A stretch of DNA of 64,000 nt from Vibrio bathopelagicus (GCF_014879975.1 NZ_CP062501.1:1178001-1242000), one strand, 5' to 3'. Counted from the first letter of the stretch, positions 45,214 to 55,233 are shown. A program made the numbers and translations. The notes: generated by a model from the sequence alone, not told the origin.

Positions 45214-46524
45214 ATGTTTTCCTCGGATTTCACAAGGCGACCTATTGATGAAGAAAAACCTAGCGGAACTAACCCAAACGCGTTAGATGATTTCACTGAG
45301 ATAAAACGTCAAATTAATAACCTAAATAAGGTTACAGGTAGAGTTTCTTGGAGAAAAGTTCAGTCTTTGTCTAAGGAAATACTCTCCAAAAATAGCAAAG
45401 ACTTTCGATGTAGCTGCTACTTTACCGTCGCAGCAACGCATAATGATGGTTTAAAAGGTTTAGCCGAGGGGCTTAGCTCAATCTTGGATTTGTGTGTCGT
45501 TTATTGGTTCACCGCATATCCTGAAGTAAGCAAATCAAACGCAAGGATCGGTGCGATTGATTGGATGGTTGAACACACTGAAAAACGGATTAAGAACATT
45601 AAAACTAGCTCTGACGACATTTTGTTGATCGAAACTTGCCACCGTTTATGTTTGAGAATAGAAGAGGAACTTAGGCTCCATTATGGAATAAAAGCTCCTT
45701 CACTAGGTGGAGTTCGCAGAATCTTAAAACAATGGGCTGATGAGCATAAAGAAAACGAAGCGAAGCTCCGTGAAGCTTCGAGTCAAACAAGACCCGCATC
45801 ACAAGAGAATAGAAAGGTAGTCCCTGTTACTCAATCAGCCGCAATTAAAATTGATGTATCTAACAGTAAGCCAACTAATGCTCCCAAAATAGACGAAAAA
45901 TCAACGTCGAACTATTTAGTGATCTATTTATTAGCTGGGTTTCTGGTACTGGCACTGTCCTCTCATTTCCTTTATGAACAGTACCAATTGAAAGTACTTA
46001 CTAGAAAAGTAGTTACATCAAACATTCCTCAGTTAAGTGAAATAGCACACTCGTTAAAATATGAATATGCTTCAATTTCAGACGATGTGAGACCTAATGT
46101 CGTAAACCAATTAGACAACCTAATGAAAGATTGGGTGACTAACCCTGTAAAAGTGTATGAGATTGATGCCCTCGACCAATTGACCATTGACCTAACCAAA
46201 CTCTACCCAGATTCATCGTCAGTTTTACGTTTACGTCAAGAATTCACCAGTCAGCAAACAAAATTAGATTCAGATTACATACAACTTCACCGACGCTTCT
46301 CTGATGCAAGAACTGTATTTGCAAATGTAATAAGAGGAAGCGAAAGTCAAAAAACAACGCGAGCTTACGAATACAGTAACTCCCTTTTCCCTTTGATCGG
46401 TCGCATTGAGTATGCAGAGAAAGAAAAACAACAAAAAGAACTTCAGAAATCTCTTCGGATACTCAACGTTTATTTGCACAAAATAAAAACCTTGGAATCT
46501 GAGCTTAAAACAATGCAACCGTAG
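45214..46524 (+). CDS. tagA: TagA/VasL-like T6SS protein (ImpA N-terminal domain with membrane helix)
   Basis: A 436-residue protein. The N-terminal ~110 residues carry the ImpA_N/TssA-type domain (NALDDFTEIKRQINNL, VSWRKVQSLSKEIL). A linker and one membrane helix follow (YLVIYLLAGFLVLALSSHFLY), then a C-terminal helical VasL-like region. In V. cholerae and E. coli, TagA/VasL-type proteins hold the distal end of the extending sheath at the opposite membrane. The start is ATG 45214, preferred to the TTG five codons upstream. It pairs with tssM. Confidence 0.75.
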   Translation: MFSSDFTRRPIDEEKPSGTNPNALDDFTEIKRQINNLNKVTGRVSWRKVQSLSKEILSKNSKDFRCSCYFTVAATHNDGLKGLAEGLSSILDLCVVYWFTAYPEVSKSNARIGAIDWMVEHTEKRIKNIKTSSDDILLIETCHRLCLRIEEELRLHYGIKAPSLGGVRRILKQWADEHKENEAKLREASSQTRPASQENRKVVPVTQSAAIKIDVSNSKPTNAPKIDEKSTSNYLVIYLLAGFLVLALSSHFLYEQYQLKVLTRKVVTSNIPQLSEIAHSLKYEYASISDDVRPNVVNQLDNLMKDWVTNPVKVYEIDALDQLTIDLTKLYPDSSSVLRLRQEFTSQQTKLDSDYIQLHRRFSDARTVFANVIRGSESQKTTRAYEYSNSLFPLIGRIEYAEKEKQQKELQKSLRILNVYLHKIKTLESELKTMQP

Positions 46525-46577
46525 CATTAAAACCAGCTCACACAACACACTTAAAACAACGAAAACGAAATAGGCTT

Positions 46578-49500
46578 ATGTTAAAACACAAATTAATGAG
46601 GAACCCTGTTGTTATATCGACAGTCATATTCCTTTTTCTTGCGGCTACAATCGCAGCTATTTATATCCTCTGGCTAGATATAACAGACAAGTTTTACCTG
46701 TGGATCGCATTAGGTGCGGTAACACTTTTTTATTCGTTGTTCCAGATCACTTTATGGCTTAAGAAAAAAAACAATAACAGAGCGCTTAAACTTGAAACAG
46801 AAGAGGAAGCGCTGGCTATGGTAATCCGCCCTCTTTTGACAAAATCGAATAAAAAGCCTATCTATTTGATGATTGGTAATAAGTATGCGGGTCGAACTCA
46901 GTTTTTACTTAATTCCAGCGCTATTAAGCCAATGGACCAAACCCGTACTGCAAAGAATGACTTTTTTGAATGGTATGAGTCTGATTCTGCAGTTTATATC
47001 AAACCAGATCAACGTTTGTTGTTTCAAGAGGTGTCAAGTAACGACAGCGCTTTATGGGATGCATTTGTAGACGAAGTCATTAAGCATAAACCTAGAAAAC
47101 CATTTTCTGGTTGCTTGTTTTTCATCGATTTTGAATTTCTAATTGTCTCTGAGACCGAGCAAATTGATTACACATTAACCGCGCTTAACCATCGACTAGA
47201 ATCAGTAAGTGAAAAAACTTCTTCAGCGATCCCTCTGTATTTAATGATGTCTAAGCTCGACAAGTTAGAAGGGTTCAAAGAATTCATTCATTTTAGTTCC
47301 CTAAAGACATCGGTTGAGTTTCTCTCCATTCCATTGAAGGAAGCGAAAGGCGTATTTGTTGAGTACTACCATGACAGCTTCCGCAATTTAGTAAAAGTAA
47401 TGGAGAGTAATGCTTTAGATTCATCGTCTCACTCTAACGACGTCAACGAGAAGCAGGCTATATTGGCATTCCCTAAACAATTTGAATTGTGCCAATCTGA
47501 AATTGCTTCTGTAATAGAGAGGCTTTCAGAACTCAATACTGGATCTTACTCTCTTGATATCCGTGAAGTATTTTTTATATCGAATATCCAAGGTGGTAGA
47601 AAATACAACCTATTAGCGAAAAGTTGCAGTAACTACTTTAACTTGCCGATCATCGCGTCGGAACATACTCAGTTAACTGAAACGCCCTATTTCACACGTT
47701 TCTTAATGGATTCTCAGATCCTACCCGAATCTGACTTCGCAGGCGAAAACAAAACTTACCTCAGGATGATTCAAAGGCAAAGTCGCCTAGCTGTTGCCGC
47801 TTCAATAATTTTGCTTAGTAGTGGTGCTTATCTATTTTCGACGACTTTAGATGACAATTTAAGAGTCATTAGTCAACTTATTGGTATTGATGATTCACAA
47901 TCGTCATCTCCAAAAAACGCATCTTTTGAAAACTCTCTTTTAAGCGCTATCCGAACTGTGCAACCATCTTATCAAGCATGGCTTAGTGGCTCACAAGCGT
48001 TAGATAATGAACTTGTGAACATGAATGTAAGTCGTCTCGATGAAAGTACAAAAATCGCTTATAAAGCCCTCATAATGCAAATTAGAAACCACTTAATGCC
48101 CGTCATTGAGCAAGGTTATCGTTTACAACTAACACAGAACCAAGACAACGTTAATAATGCACTGCCTTTACTAAAAGGTTACTTAATGTTGAATGATCCG
48201 ACAAAACGCGAGATAAAATTTCTTCGTCAACAAACAATGTCAACACTGCAAAAACTCAATGATCAACCAGAAACGATTACAACGGTCATGAAGTATTTAG
48301 ACGCGTATTTCCGAACAAATTTTGAACCCGTACCGATCAACATGAATATGGTGCGTGCGACAAGGCGATCACTGCTCTCTAGTTCAAACGTCGATCTAGT
48401 TTACGCCAGCTTATTACAGCAAGCAGGCGACATTGATTTGGGCACCCTGAATTTACAAAGAGCAGTGGGTTTCGACTTTAATAATGTCTTCAACGATAAC
48501 TTGGATCCTCAACGATTAGAAATAGATAAAGTCTATACATCAACAGGTTTCAGTACTTTTTACCGCCCTCGCGTTGATTTAATGTCGCAACAAGTCATCA
48601 CTGACAACTGGGTTTTAGGTTTATCAAACCACGTAATCCCAACAGACAAAGAACAAGAGACGTTCAAGAAGCAAGTACGAAAAAAATATACGGATGACTA
48701 CATCAGTTATTGGCGAAATGCTTTAAGCGAACTAAAAGTAAAGCGTTACAACAATATAGGAGAGATCACCAATGCCATAGATTTGATCTCTGGTCCCTCT
48801 TCACCTATGACAACCGTTCTAAAACAAGTTTATACAAACACTCAGTTTTCCCCGATTGGACAACAGAATGCATTAATGGCCCAGGTTAACCCTAAACTTG
48901 CTGGTGCCGTAAATGCAGCACCAGAACTCGTTGAAGAACTTGTTCAGCCTGACTACTTGTTGATGAAAAGAGTTGAACAAGCTTTCCACATTTTGAATCA
49001 ATTACAAATTAACGAAACCCCTAACTCCCCTACACCATGGGATGAAACGATAACTGCACTTAGCAGAGTTCGTACGTATATGAAGGATATAGCTGACGCA
49101 CCAGATCCTCAAATGGCGGCGTTAACCGCAGCACAACACCGAATGAGTAGTACGGAGGCAGATCCTCTAATCCGTTTAAAACAGATAGCACAAAAATCTC
49201 CTGAACCCGTCAGAAGTTGGCTTTTAGACGTAGTTAACCAGAGCTGGTCTGTGATGATTTCTGAATCATCAAAAGGAATCCAGACTCTTTGGTATAGTGA
49301 GATCTACACCAAGTTCAAAGAGTTAGGTTTAGGAAGGTACCCTTTTGATCTAAGTGCAACTGAGGAAATTTCGATTGAAGACTTTGAGCTACTATTTGCT
49401 TCGGGTGGATTGCTAGATGCATTTATCGATAAAAATTTCGCTCCTTTTTACGACACAAATCTATGGATGCCAAAACAAGTAGAAGGCGAAATTATGCCAC

Positions 49501-49970
49501 TCTCGCCAGAGCTGCTTGTTCAGTTAAGAAATTACAATGTCATCAGAGATACGTTAATTAACAAGAGTACAAACCGCTTGTACCTTCCATTCAGTGCGAA
49601 AGTGCTTGATCTCGATTCGAGTGCAATAAGAGCAAGCTTAAAAATAGCGGACTCAAATATCAACTATTACCATGGTCCAAGCAGAATTCGTGAACTTGAG
49701 TGGCCTCCTCAAAACGGAGATTTCAATATCAGTATTACGATTCAAGACGTAACAGACGAAGGTAAACAGCACGTACTGAGCAAGAATGGTCAATGGGCTA
49801 TCTATCGGTTATTTGGAGACTCAACGTTAACAAATACCCATAACGGCAGCTTCGTGAGTGATATCAAAGTATCAGGCAGAGATCTGAGCTTACGAATTAC
49901 TCCTTTGACTCAGAAAAACCCGTTTACGTTAGCGGAGCTGTATAACTTCACTCTACCCGAAGCTATATAG
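46578..49970 (+). CDS. tssM: T6SS membrane protein TssM (IcmF/VasK)
   Basis: A 1130-residue inner-membrane protein with two N-terminal helices (about 10-32 and 40-62), a cytoplasmic NTPase-like domain, a third helix near residue 412 (VAASIILLSSGAYLF), and a long periplasmic part that contacts TssJ. The P-loop position reads GNKYAGRT at residues 100-107, with Arg instead of the usual Lys, so nucleotide hydrolysis may be lost, as in many TssM proteins. AGG precedes the ATG. Confidence 0.93.
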   Translation: MLKHKLMRNPVVISTVIFLFLAATIAAIYILWLDITDKFYLWIALGAVTLFYSLFQITLWLKKKNNNRALKLETEEEALAMVIRPLLTKSNKKPIYLMIGNKYAGRTQFLLNSSAIKPMDQTRTAKNDFFEWYESDSAVYIKPDQRLLFQEVSSNDSALWDAFVDEVIKHKPRKPFSGCLFFIDFEFLIVSETEQIDYTLTALNHRLESVSEKTSSAIPLYLMMSKLDKLEGFKEFIHFSSLKTSVEFLSIPLKEAKGVFVEYYHDSFRNLVKVMESNALDSSSHSNDVNEKQAILAFPKQFELCQSEIASVIERLSELNTGSYSLDIREVFFISNIQGGRKYNLLAKSCSNYFNLPIIASEHTQLTETPYFTRFLMDSQILPESDFAGENKTYLRMIQRQSRLAVAASIILLSSGAYLFSTTLDDNLRVISQLIGIDDSQSSSPKNASFENSLLSAIRTVQPSYQAWLSGSQALDNELVNMNVSRLDESTKIAYKALIMQIRNHLMPVIEQGYRLQLTQNQDNVNNALPLLKGYLMLNDPTKREIKFLRQQTMSTLQKLNDQPETITTVMKYLDAYFRTNFEPVPINMNMVRATRRSLLSSSNVDLVYASLLQQAGDIDLGTLNLQRAVGFDFNNVFNDNLDPQRLEIDKVYTSTGFSTFYRPRVDLMSQQVITDNWVLGLSNHVIPTDKEQETFKKQVRKKYTDDYISYWRNALSELKVKRYNNIGEITNAIDLISGPSSPMTTVLKQVYTNTQFSPIGQQNALMAQVNPKLAGAVNAAPELVEELVQPDYLLMKRVEQAFHILNQLQINETPNSPTPWDETITALSRVRTYMKDIADAPDPQMAALTAAQHRMSSTEADPLIRLKQIAQKSPEPVRSWLLDVVNQSWSVMISESSKGIQTLWYSEIYTKFKELGLGRYPFDLSATEEISIEDFELLFASGGLLDAFIDKNFAPFYDTNLWMPKQVEGEIMPLSPELLVQLRNYNVIRDTLINKSTNRLYLPFSAKVLDLDSSAIRASLKIADSNINYYHGPSRIRELEWPPQNGDFNISITIQDVTDEGKQHVLSKNGQWAIYRLFGDSTLTNTHNGSFVSDIKVSGRDLSLRITPLTQKNPFTLAELYNFTLPEAI

Positions 49971-49974
49971 CAAA

Positions 49975-50016
49975 AAATACAAATACAAATACAAATACAA
50001 ATACAAATACAAATAC
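49975..50016. repeat. Hexanucleotide tandem repeat (AAATAC)x7
   Basis: Seven uninterrupted AAATAC units starting 5 bp after the tssM stop and ending 27 bp before the Lrp-type gene start. This is a simple-sequence tract prone to slippage; changes of 6 bp would not affect a reading frame but would alter spacing upstream of the regulator. Confidence 0.95.
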
Positions 50017-50043
50017 AATAATAATTCAGAAAAGGCAGAACAC

Positions 50044-50496
50044 ATGATGTCCAACATTAGTTTACAAGGCTTAGACAAACTAGATCGTAAAATTCTTTCG
50101 AATCTTCTCTCAAATGGGCGAGAATCGATTGCGAATCTTTCTCGCAACATCGGCTTGTCGCGAACAGCAGTCGCTGAACGCATCAACAGGCTTGAAAAAA
50201 CTGGTATTATCAAAGGGTATACGGCACAAATTAGAGTAGAAAATGACGGGAGAAAGGCGGCAAGTTATTTGCTAATTTCTTGTGAAAAAGGTAAGAAAAA
50301 TGATGTAAGCAATGCATTAAAAGAGTTACCTGAAGTAAGACTTACAAGCATTGTTGGTGGTACCTACGACATTATTTCTTTGATTGAAGCACCTGACTTG
50401 CAATCAATACACCATTTATGTAACGAGATAGAGTCTTTCAATGGCATTCGCTCTCTCAATACAACGGTAGTGCTACACCAACCAATCAGTCGTTAG
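50044..50496 (+). CDS. Lrp/AsnC-family transcriptional regulator
   Basis: A 150-residue regulator with an N-terminal helix-turn-helix (LDRKILSNLLSNGRES, then LSRTAVAERINRLEKTGII) and a C-terminal RAM/ligand-binding domain (VGGTYDIISLIEA). Two adjacent ATGs start it, with AAGG about 8 nt before the first. Its place inside a T6SS locus, behind tssM, suggests local regulation, possibly amino-acid responsive; it could equally be an unrelated gene caught between T6SS units. Confidence 0.87.
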   Translation: MMSNISLQGLDKLDRKILSNLLSNGRESIANLSRNIGLSRTAVAERINRLEKTGIIKGYTAQIRVENDGRKAASYLLISCEKGKKNDVSNALKELPEVRLTSIVGGTYDIISLIEAPDLQSIHHLCNEIESFNGIRSLNTTVVLHQPISR

Positions 50497-50500
50497 AAAT

Positions 50501-50526
50501 AAAGCCGCTCTTATGAGCGGCTTTTT
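50501..50526. terminator. Bidirectional terminator between lrp-type gene and tssG
   Basis: AAAGCCGCTC-TTAT-GAGCGGCTTTTT: a 7-bp GC stem with A-run before and T-run after, so it works for both convergent transcripts. Confidence 0.9.
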
Positions 50527-51524
50527 CAAATGCCTCCAATCACCCTAATCTTCGCATCTTTTATACCAGCTTGGCCCAACCAAAAAGTTTGCCCTAAATT
50601 CGTCCCGTCCCCCTGACCGAGTTGATTCTTCGGAACTGAGGCTAAATCAACAGTTAACTTTAAATCCCAAGACATAGGATCGCGAAGTATAAAGCGCATC
50701 AAGCCCACTAAGGTCTTATGGAACTCTCCTCCATAGGAAAACTTTCGGAACGTTTCGAAATCGATGTTATCAATACAGAGGTTAAACTTACCGTTTAGAT
50801 CTGGGATACTCTTGCCTAAATGTAAGTTCGAACCCAAAATACAATTCGTTCTATTTAATTGATTTCTTTGGCATTCAGCAATTTTTACTCTTCGAAAGAC
50901 CCACTCCTCGATTCGAACACTAGGTAAAGAAAAATAATGAGCAACAATGCCAGAAATAAGTTTCGGAGAGCGAGTTCTGGTAGATAACTGATTTACGTAA
51001 GACAAAATCTTTGCACGATCAAGTCCTATGGTATCTGATTCCTGAATAACATTAGACAACCCAGCCAAGTGCAACATACGCCCAGAAAAATCATCCGTTG
51101 CACCACTCTGATATTGGACATGATAACGATACTTTTTCCAAACACGATAAATTAAGCTTGTATATCTGTTATGAAAGAAATCAAAGAAGTCTCTGACTGG
51201 ATTATCATCATCATCTCTACCTACTAATTTTTCTGTATAATTAGCAGGCAAAGGAGAGCTTGAACCGTGTAATCCTAAAAAGTTAGTTTCGATTCTTGAA
51301 TAGTGCTCACCAGACCTTTCCATATGACTGATGAATTCCATGTCACTTTTAGGGAAACATAGGTTTGGAGAAACACTAAACGCAATTCTTTCTTGGTGAA
51401 AATACTTGTTTTCACCAACCGCTACAAAATCACTGCCCGGTAATAACTGATAGTGTTTCTCTAACAACAAGACGGCTTGAAAAAAACTGAATTCGTTTAT
51501 TTTATCTGATAATTCATCAATCAT
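50526..51524 (-). CDS. tssG: T6SS baseplate protein TssG
   Basis: A 332-residue protein beginning MIDELSDKINEFSFFQAVLLLEKHY, typical of TssG (VasB/ImpH), with NFLGLHGSSSPLP and the WLGQAGIKDAKIRV end. It forms the baseplate wedge with TssF and TssE. The ATG at 51524 overlaps the tssF stop (ATGA). Its own stop overlaps the downstream terminator stem. Confidence 0.93.
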   Translation of the reverse strand: MIDELSDKINEFSFFQAVLLLEKHYQLLPGSDFVAVGENKYFHQERIAFSVSPNLCFPKSDMEFISHMERSGEHYSRIETNFLGLHGSSSPLPANYTEKLVGRDDDDNPVRDFFDFFHNRYTSLIYRVWKKYRYHVQYQSGATDDFSGRMLHLAGLSNVIQESDTIGLDRAKILSYVNQLSTRTRSPKLISGIVAHYFSLPSVRIEEWVFRRVKIAECQRNQLNRTNCILGSNLHLGKSIPDLNGKFNLCIDNIDFETFRKFSYGGEFHKTLVGLMRFILRDPMSWDLKLTVDLASVPKNQLGQGDGTNLGQTFWLGQAGIKDAKIRVIGGI

Positions 51525-53269
51525 AAGATCGTTTGTTGCCCAGTTAAACTCGCCCATTGGTAGCTTTCGCCACTGCGTTCATCGTAAACTTCTAACTCTG
51601 TAAATGAATTAACACTTGAATATAAACGTATAAATTCATTCAATACATTGGCCATCAAAAACATGTCCCCTTCATTGACAAAGAAGCTAGAGTTCATCTT
51701 AAGCTTAAATTGATTACCACGAACGGAGACTCCTCTAAACACTCTATCGATAGGTTTCATTTCTGATGCGATAATGCCGTCTAGCCTATGTAATGAAGCC
51801 CTATGAGCTTGCCTATCTACTCTAGAATGAAAATCATATGTAGACAGTAAAACCTTGAGTACATCAATATTAGAGAGCGACAAATAATTCAATGACATAT
51901 TAGCAATCAGTTGCCATTGGAGCTCCCCATTCACTTGTGGGCTTACAGATTGTGTTGGTTTAGTAATGTTACTAAACGTGGCGTAAGTTGGAGACTTATG
52001 AGTGGTATATATTATGTCACCTACAGATAACCTTTCAGACAAATCTGCATTGCTGCACAATAACTTCATCAAAACCGTTTCAGTCCCTAGATCTGCAATA
52101 TCACCATTGTGAGTATGAAAAGAGATATAACGCTCAAGCCCTCTTCCACTCACTCGCTCTGAAACTTTTGACTTATAGAAATCACGTTTATCTCTTTGAT
52201 TTATCTGGTGTTCAAAGGATTCAAATTCAATCAGGGGTTTTCGTCGCCTTTCATTTTTGCTCCAACTTTCTACTTGGTTTATTGAATAAACTTCGTAGTG
52301 GTCCTGATTGTCACTCTGTGGCCGAACTTTATACTCATTGCGGCGATGTTCAAGCCGAATTGGATCACCATCTTTTTCGAATAGGTTCACAGCTGGCGTA
52401 CAATGTAACCTTAAGTGCTTATCTTTCAGGACAACTTCGGCAGGTAATGCTCTCTTAAAATGGAATTTAAGGTTCACGGTACTTCTTTGCGGTATCCCTT
52501 TTAACCAATCGAGTCCGGTAATATCGAAAAACATAAATTTGTCTGGCAAAGAAAAATATTCCTGCAACAAACGGTAACCTGCAAATGAGTTGTCGCTATA
52601 TGGCAGTATAGCTTCGTCATCCTGGTACCCAACCGGATTAACAAACTCAGGTCCAAGTTTACGTTTATAGCCACCACCGACGTCTAGCTCGACGTAGTCT
52701 AAGTATCTAAATATCCATAAGAAAAGGATTCTAGTTATATGGATCTCACCATGTAAATGAAACCTTAATTTATCTAACCCGATACGAGATAACTCTAGCC
52801 CATGCTCAGTGGCAAGTGTCACATCAACAGATGAGCTTGTTCGACTGTTGCTTTGCTCAATGCTTGTTATTTTTAACGGGAACAGCTCCACGTCATAGCA
52901 TGTTCTGAATAAACATTGCGTACCTTCCACTTGTTCACTAGCCATCTCAGCCCCACGCTTCACCACTGTTTTTTCAGTGACACTTCCCGAGTGTGGCGTT
53001 AGTTCGCTAATGCACAACGAAGGAATCGAGCGCATGTAATGTGGCCACAACAGCGTCATTAATGACTGAGTGAGCTCAGGGAGTTCGTCATCAATCTTTT
53101 CTCTAATACGGCCAGTAAGAAACGCAAAACCTTCAAGAAGACGCTCTACATCAGGATCGAATGTTCCTTCAGATAAAAAGTTGGTTAGTTTTGGATTGTA
53201 CTTGGCAAATTCGCTGCCGGATTCTCGTAGATATGTGAGTTCATCTTGAAAGTATTTACTGTTACTCAA
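51521..53269 (-). CDS. tssF: T6SS baseplate protein TssF
   Basis: A 582-residue protein (VasA/ImpG). Residues SNSKYFQDELTYLRESGSEF and FLTGRIREKIDDELPEL are diagnostic. I choose a TTG start at 53269 with TAGTAGG about 7 nt upstream: homologues begin exactly there, while the ATG at 53371 would add 34 residues that overlap tssE. Forms the baseplate with TssG, TssE and TssK. Confidence 0.92.
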   Translation of the reverse strand: MSNSKYFQDELTYLRESGSEFAKYNPKLTNFLSEGTFDPDVERLLEGFAFLTGRIREKIDDELPELTQSLMTLLWPHYMRSIPSLCISELTPHSGSVTEKTVVKRGAEMASEQVEGTQCLFRTCYDVELFPLKITSIEQSNSRTSSSVDVTLATEHGLELSRIGLDKLRFHLHGEIHITRILFLWIFRYLDYVELDVGGGYKRKLGPEFVNPVGYQDDEAILPYSDNSFAGYRLLQEYFSLPDKFMFFDITGLDWLKGIPQRSTVNLKFHFKRALPAEVVLKDKHLRLHCTPAVNLFEKDGDPIRLEHRRNEYKVRPQSDNQDHYEVYSINQVESWSKNERRRKPLIEFESFEHQINQRDKRDFYKSKVSERVSGRGLERYISFHTHNGDIADLGTETVLMKLLCSNADLSERLSVGDIIYTTHKSPTYATFSNITKPTQSVSPQVNGELQWQLIANMSLNYLSLSNIDVLKVLLSTYDFHSRVDRQAHRASLHRLDGIIASEMKPIDRVFRGVSVRGNQFKLKMNSSFFVNEGDMFLMANVLNEFIRLYSSVNSFTELEVYDERSGESYQWASLTGQQTIL

Positions 53270-53279
53270 GGGGCACCTA

Positions 53280-53690
53280 CTAAACGTTAAATTGGCCGTC
53301 AGTTCCCATATAGACATCGATAGACATCGGAACTTTTCCACCGTTATGTAAGACTTCTCCGCATATGCCAAAGCCTAATTGAAGAGGGTTGTTGTGATTT
53401 TCTCGGTAATGCACTTCAACGCTTCGTAGCCGAGGTTCGAAGCTTTCTATTGTAGAAGTGATGTTCTTTTGAATGTGACGAACTAAGTTGGTGTTGTTCG
53501 ATAGAACATCATTGAAATCAGGTAAGCCATATTCACCATCGATCATTGCATTACCTGCATGAGTATTTAGTAAATCAGCAAGATGCAGATGAATGGATTC
53601 AATTAAATGCTTATGTGAAACTACTTTTTCATAGCAGTTTTTCGGTTCACCTAATTCGATTCGTTCTAATAATCGGTAACCTTTTTCCAT
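53280..53690 (-). CDS. tssE: T6SS baseplate protein TssE (gp25-like)
   Basis: A 136-residue gp25-like protein (MEKGYRLLERIE..., YGLPDF, EPRLRSVEVHY), the sheath-initiating wedge component. The ATG at 53690 follows a GAG site by 6 nt; a longer frame to 53744 would read through a terminator-like hairpin at 53704-53730. It is followed 10 bp later by tssF. Confidence 0.9.
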   Translation of the reverse strand: MEKGYRLLERIELGEPKNCYEKVVSHKHLIESIHLHLADLLNTHAGNAMIDGEYGLPDFNDVLSNNTNLVRHIQKNITSTIESFEPRLRSVEVHYRENHNNPLQLGFGICGEVLHNGGKVPMSIDVYMGTDGQFNV

Positions 53691-53703
53691 ATTACACTCT
53701 AAG

Positions 53704-53730
53704 AAAAAAGCAGCCAGTAAACCTGGCCGC
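53704..53730 (-). terminator. Terminator-like hairpin inside the operon, between tssC and tssE
   Basis: Minus-strand stem GCGGCCAG, loop GTTTA, stem CTGGCTGC (8 bp, one G-U) followed by six T. It begins 20 bp after the tssC stop and ends 14 bp before the tssE start. It should reduce, not abolish, transcription of tssEFG relative to tssBC. Confidence 0.8.
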
Positions 53731-53749
53731 TTATTTATTTCCAAACTTA

Positions 53750-55225
53750 TTATTGGTCTAGTTTTCCAACCAAAGATAAGTCAAAGCTCGCGCCCATGTA
53801 CTTGAAGTGTGGGCGAACAGACATTGATACTTTATACCAACCTGGGTCACCCTCAACGTCAGATACTTCGACTTTAGCCGCGCGTAATGGTCGACGACCA
53901 CGAACTTCTGCTGGCGGGTTCTCTTGATCAGAGACGTATTGACGGATCCATTTATTAAGCTCAACTTCTAAATCGGTACGCTCTTTCCAAGAACCAATTT
54001 GTTCACGTTGAAGTACCTTAATATAATGAGCTAAACGGTTAATAATGAACATGTAAGGCAACTGAGTACCTAACTTATAGTTCATCTCCGCCTGCTTACC
54101 TTCAGGTGTATTCGCAAACACTTTTGGCTTTTGAACTGAGTTTGCTGAGAAGAACGCTGCGTTATCAGAGCCTTTACGCATTGTTAATGCCATAAAACCT
54201 TCTTCTGCAAGTTCATACTCACGACGGTCAGAAACCAGAATTTCAGTTGGGATCTTAGTTTCGATCTGACCCATCGCTTCAAAGTTGTAAACCGGTAAAT
54301 CAGTTACCGCACCACCACTTTGAGGGCCAATAATGTTTGGACACCAACGATATTTTGCAAACGACTCACTGATCTTTGAAGCCATAGCATAAGCTGAGTT
54401 GCCCCAAAGATAATTGTCGTGGCTGTCCGTAACCATTTCATCGTAGTCAAAGGCCTTAATTGGGTTGTCTTCAACTGAGTATGGCGTACGTAGCATAAAG
54501 CGTGATGTACACAGGCCCACATAACGTGCGTCTTCGTGCTCGCGGAATCCGCGCCATTTAGTGTACTGAGGACCTTCAAATACCGACTTTAAATCTTTTA
54601 AATTTGGTAATTCTTCATAAGAATCTAAACCAAAGAATTGAGAAGAAGCAGAAGTGATAAATGGAGCATGAGACATAGCACCTACATTACCCATATACTC
54701 CATTAATTTAATATCAGGTGAAGACGCAGACAGTTGGTAATCACAAATAACGGCACCTACCGGCTTACCACCAAATTGACCGTATTCACGAGTATAAATC
54801 TGCTTATATAAACCTGATTTTACTACTTCAGGAGCATCTTCAAAATCGTCTAGGACTTCGTCTTTCTTAGCCGAAATAAGTTCGATTTGAATGTTTTCAC
54901 GGAAATCCGTGTGATCAACAAGATATTTTAGACCACGCCATGTTGATTCAATCGCTTGAACTTCTTCATTGTGAAGAATTGCATCAACCTGTTTAGACAA
55001 CTTTTGATCAATCTCAGAGATCATCAAATCAACTAAAGACTGGTCTACTTTTTCTACTGTTGAGCTGCTTAATAACTCACCAATGAATGCTTCAACGCCA
55101 CGCTTTGCAACGTCAAAACCTTCATCACTGGGTTTAAGGCGAGTCTCATTTAGAATGCTATCCAGAAGAGAGCCTGACTCAACTAGAGCTGCTTCTTGTT
55201 CTGGTGCTTGTGCTTCTGCCGACAT
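53750..55225 (-). CDS. tssC: T6SS contractile sheath large subunit TssC
   Basis: A 491-residue sheath subunit (VipB). EAIESTWRGLKYLVDHTDF (centre of the N-terminal helical region) and the C-terminal WYKVSMSVRPHFKYMGASFDLSLVG (given in part) are diagnostic. With TssB it forms the sheath around the Hcp tube. AAGGAAG precedes the ATG. It lies 8 bp after tssB. Confidence 0.96.
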   Translation of the reverse strand: MSAEAQAPEQEAALVESGSLLDSILNETRLKPSDEGFDVAKRGVEAFIGELLSSSTVEKVDQSLVDLMISEIDQKLSKQVDAILHNEEVQAIESTWRGLKYLVDHTDFRENIQIELISAKKDEVLDDFEDAPEVVKSGLYKQIYTREYGQFGGKPVGAVICDYQLSASSPDIKLMEYMGNVGAMSHAPFITSASSQFFGLDSYEELPNLKDLKSVFEGPQYTKWRGFREHEDARYVGLCTSRFMLRTPYSVEDNPIKAFDYDEMVTDSHDNYLWGNSAYAMASKISESFAKYRWCPNIIGPQSGGAVTDLPVYNFEAMGQIETKIPTEILVSDRREYELAEEGFMALTMRKGSDNAAFFSANSVQKPKVFANTPEGKQAEMNYKLGTQLPYMFIINRLAHYIKVLQREQIGSWKERTDLEVELNKWIRQYVSDQENPPAEVRGRRPLRAAKVEVSDVEGDPGWYKVSMSVRPHFKYMGASFDLSLVGKLDQ

Positions 55226-55233
55226 GATCTTCC

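Noticed and set aside
49975..50016. Possible CRISPR array
   Set aside because: The units are contiguous 6-mers without spacers; it is a simple-sequence repeat. No cas genes are present.
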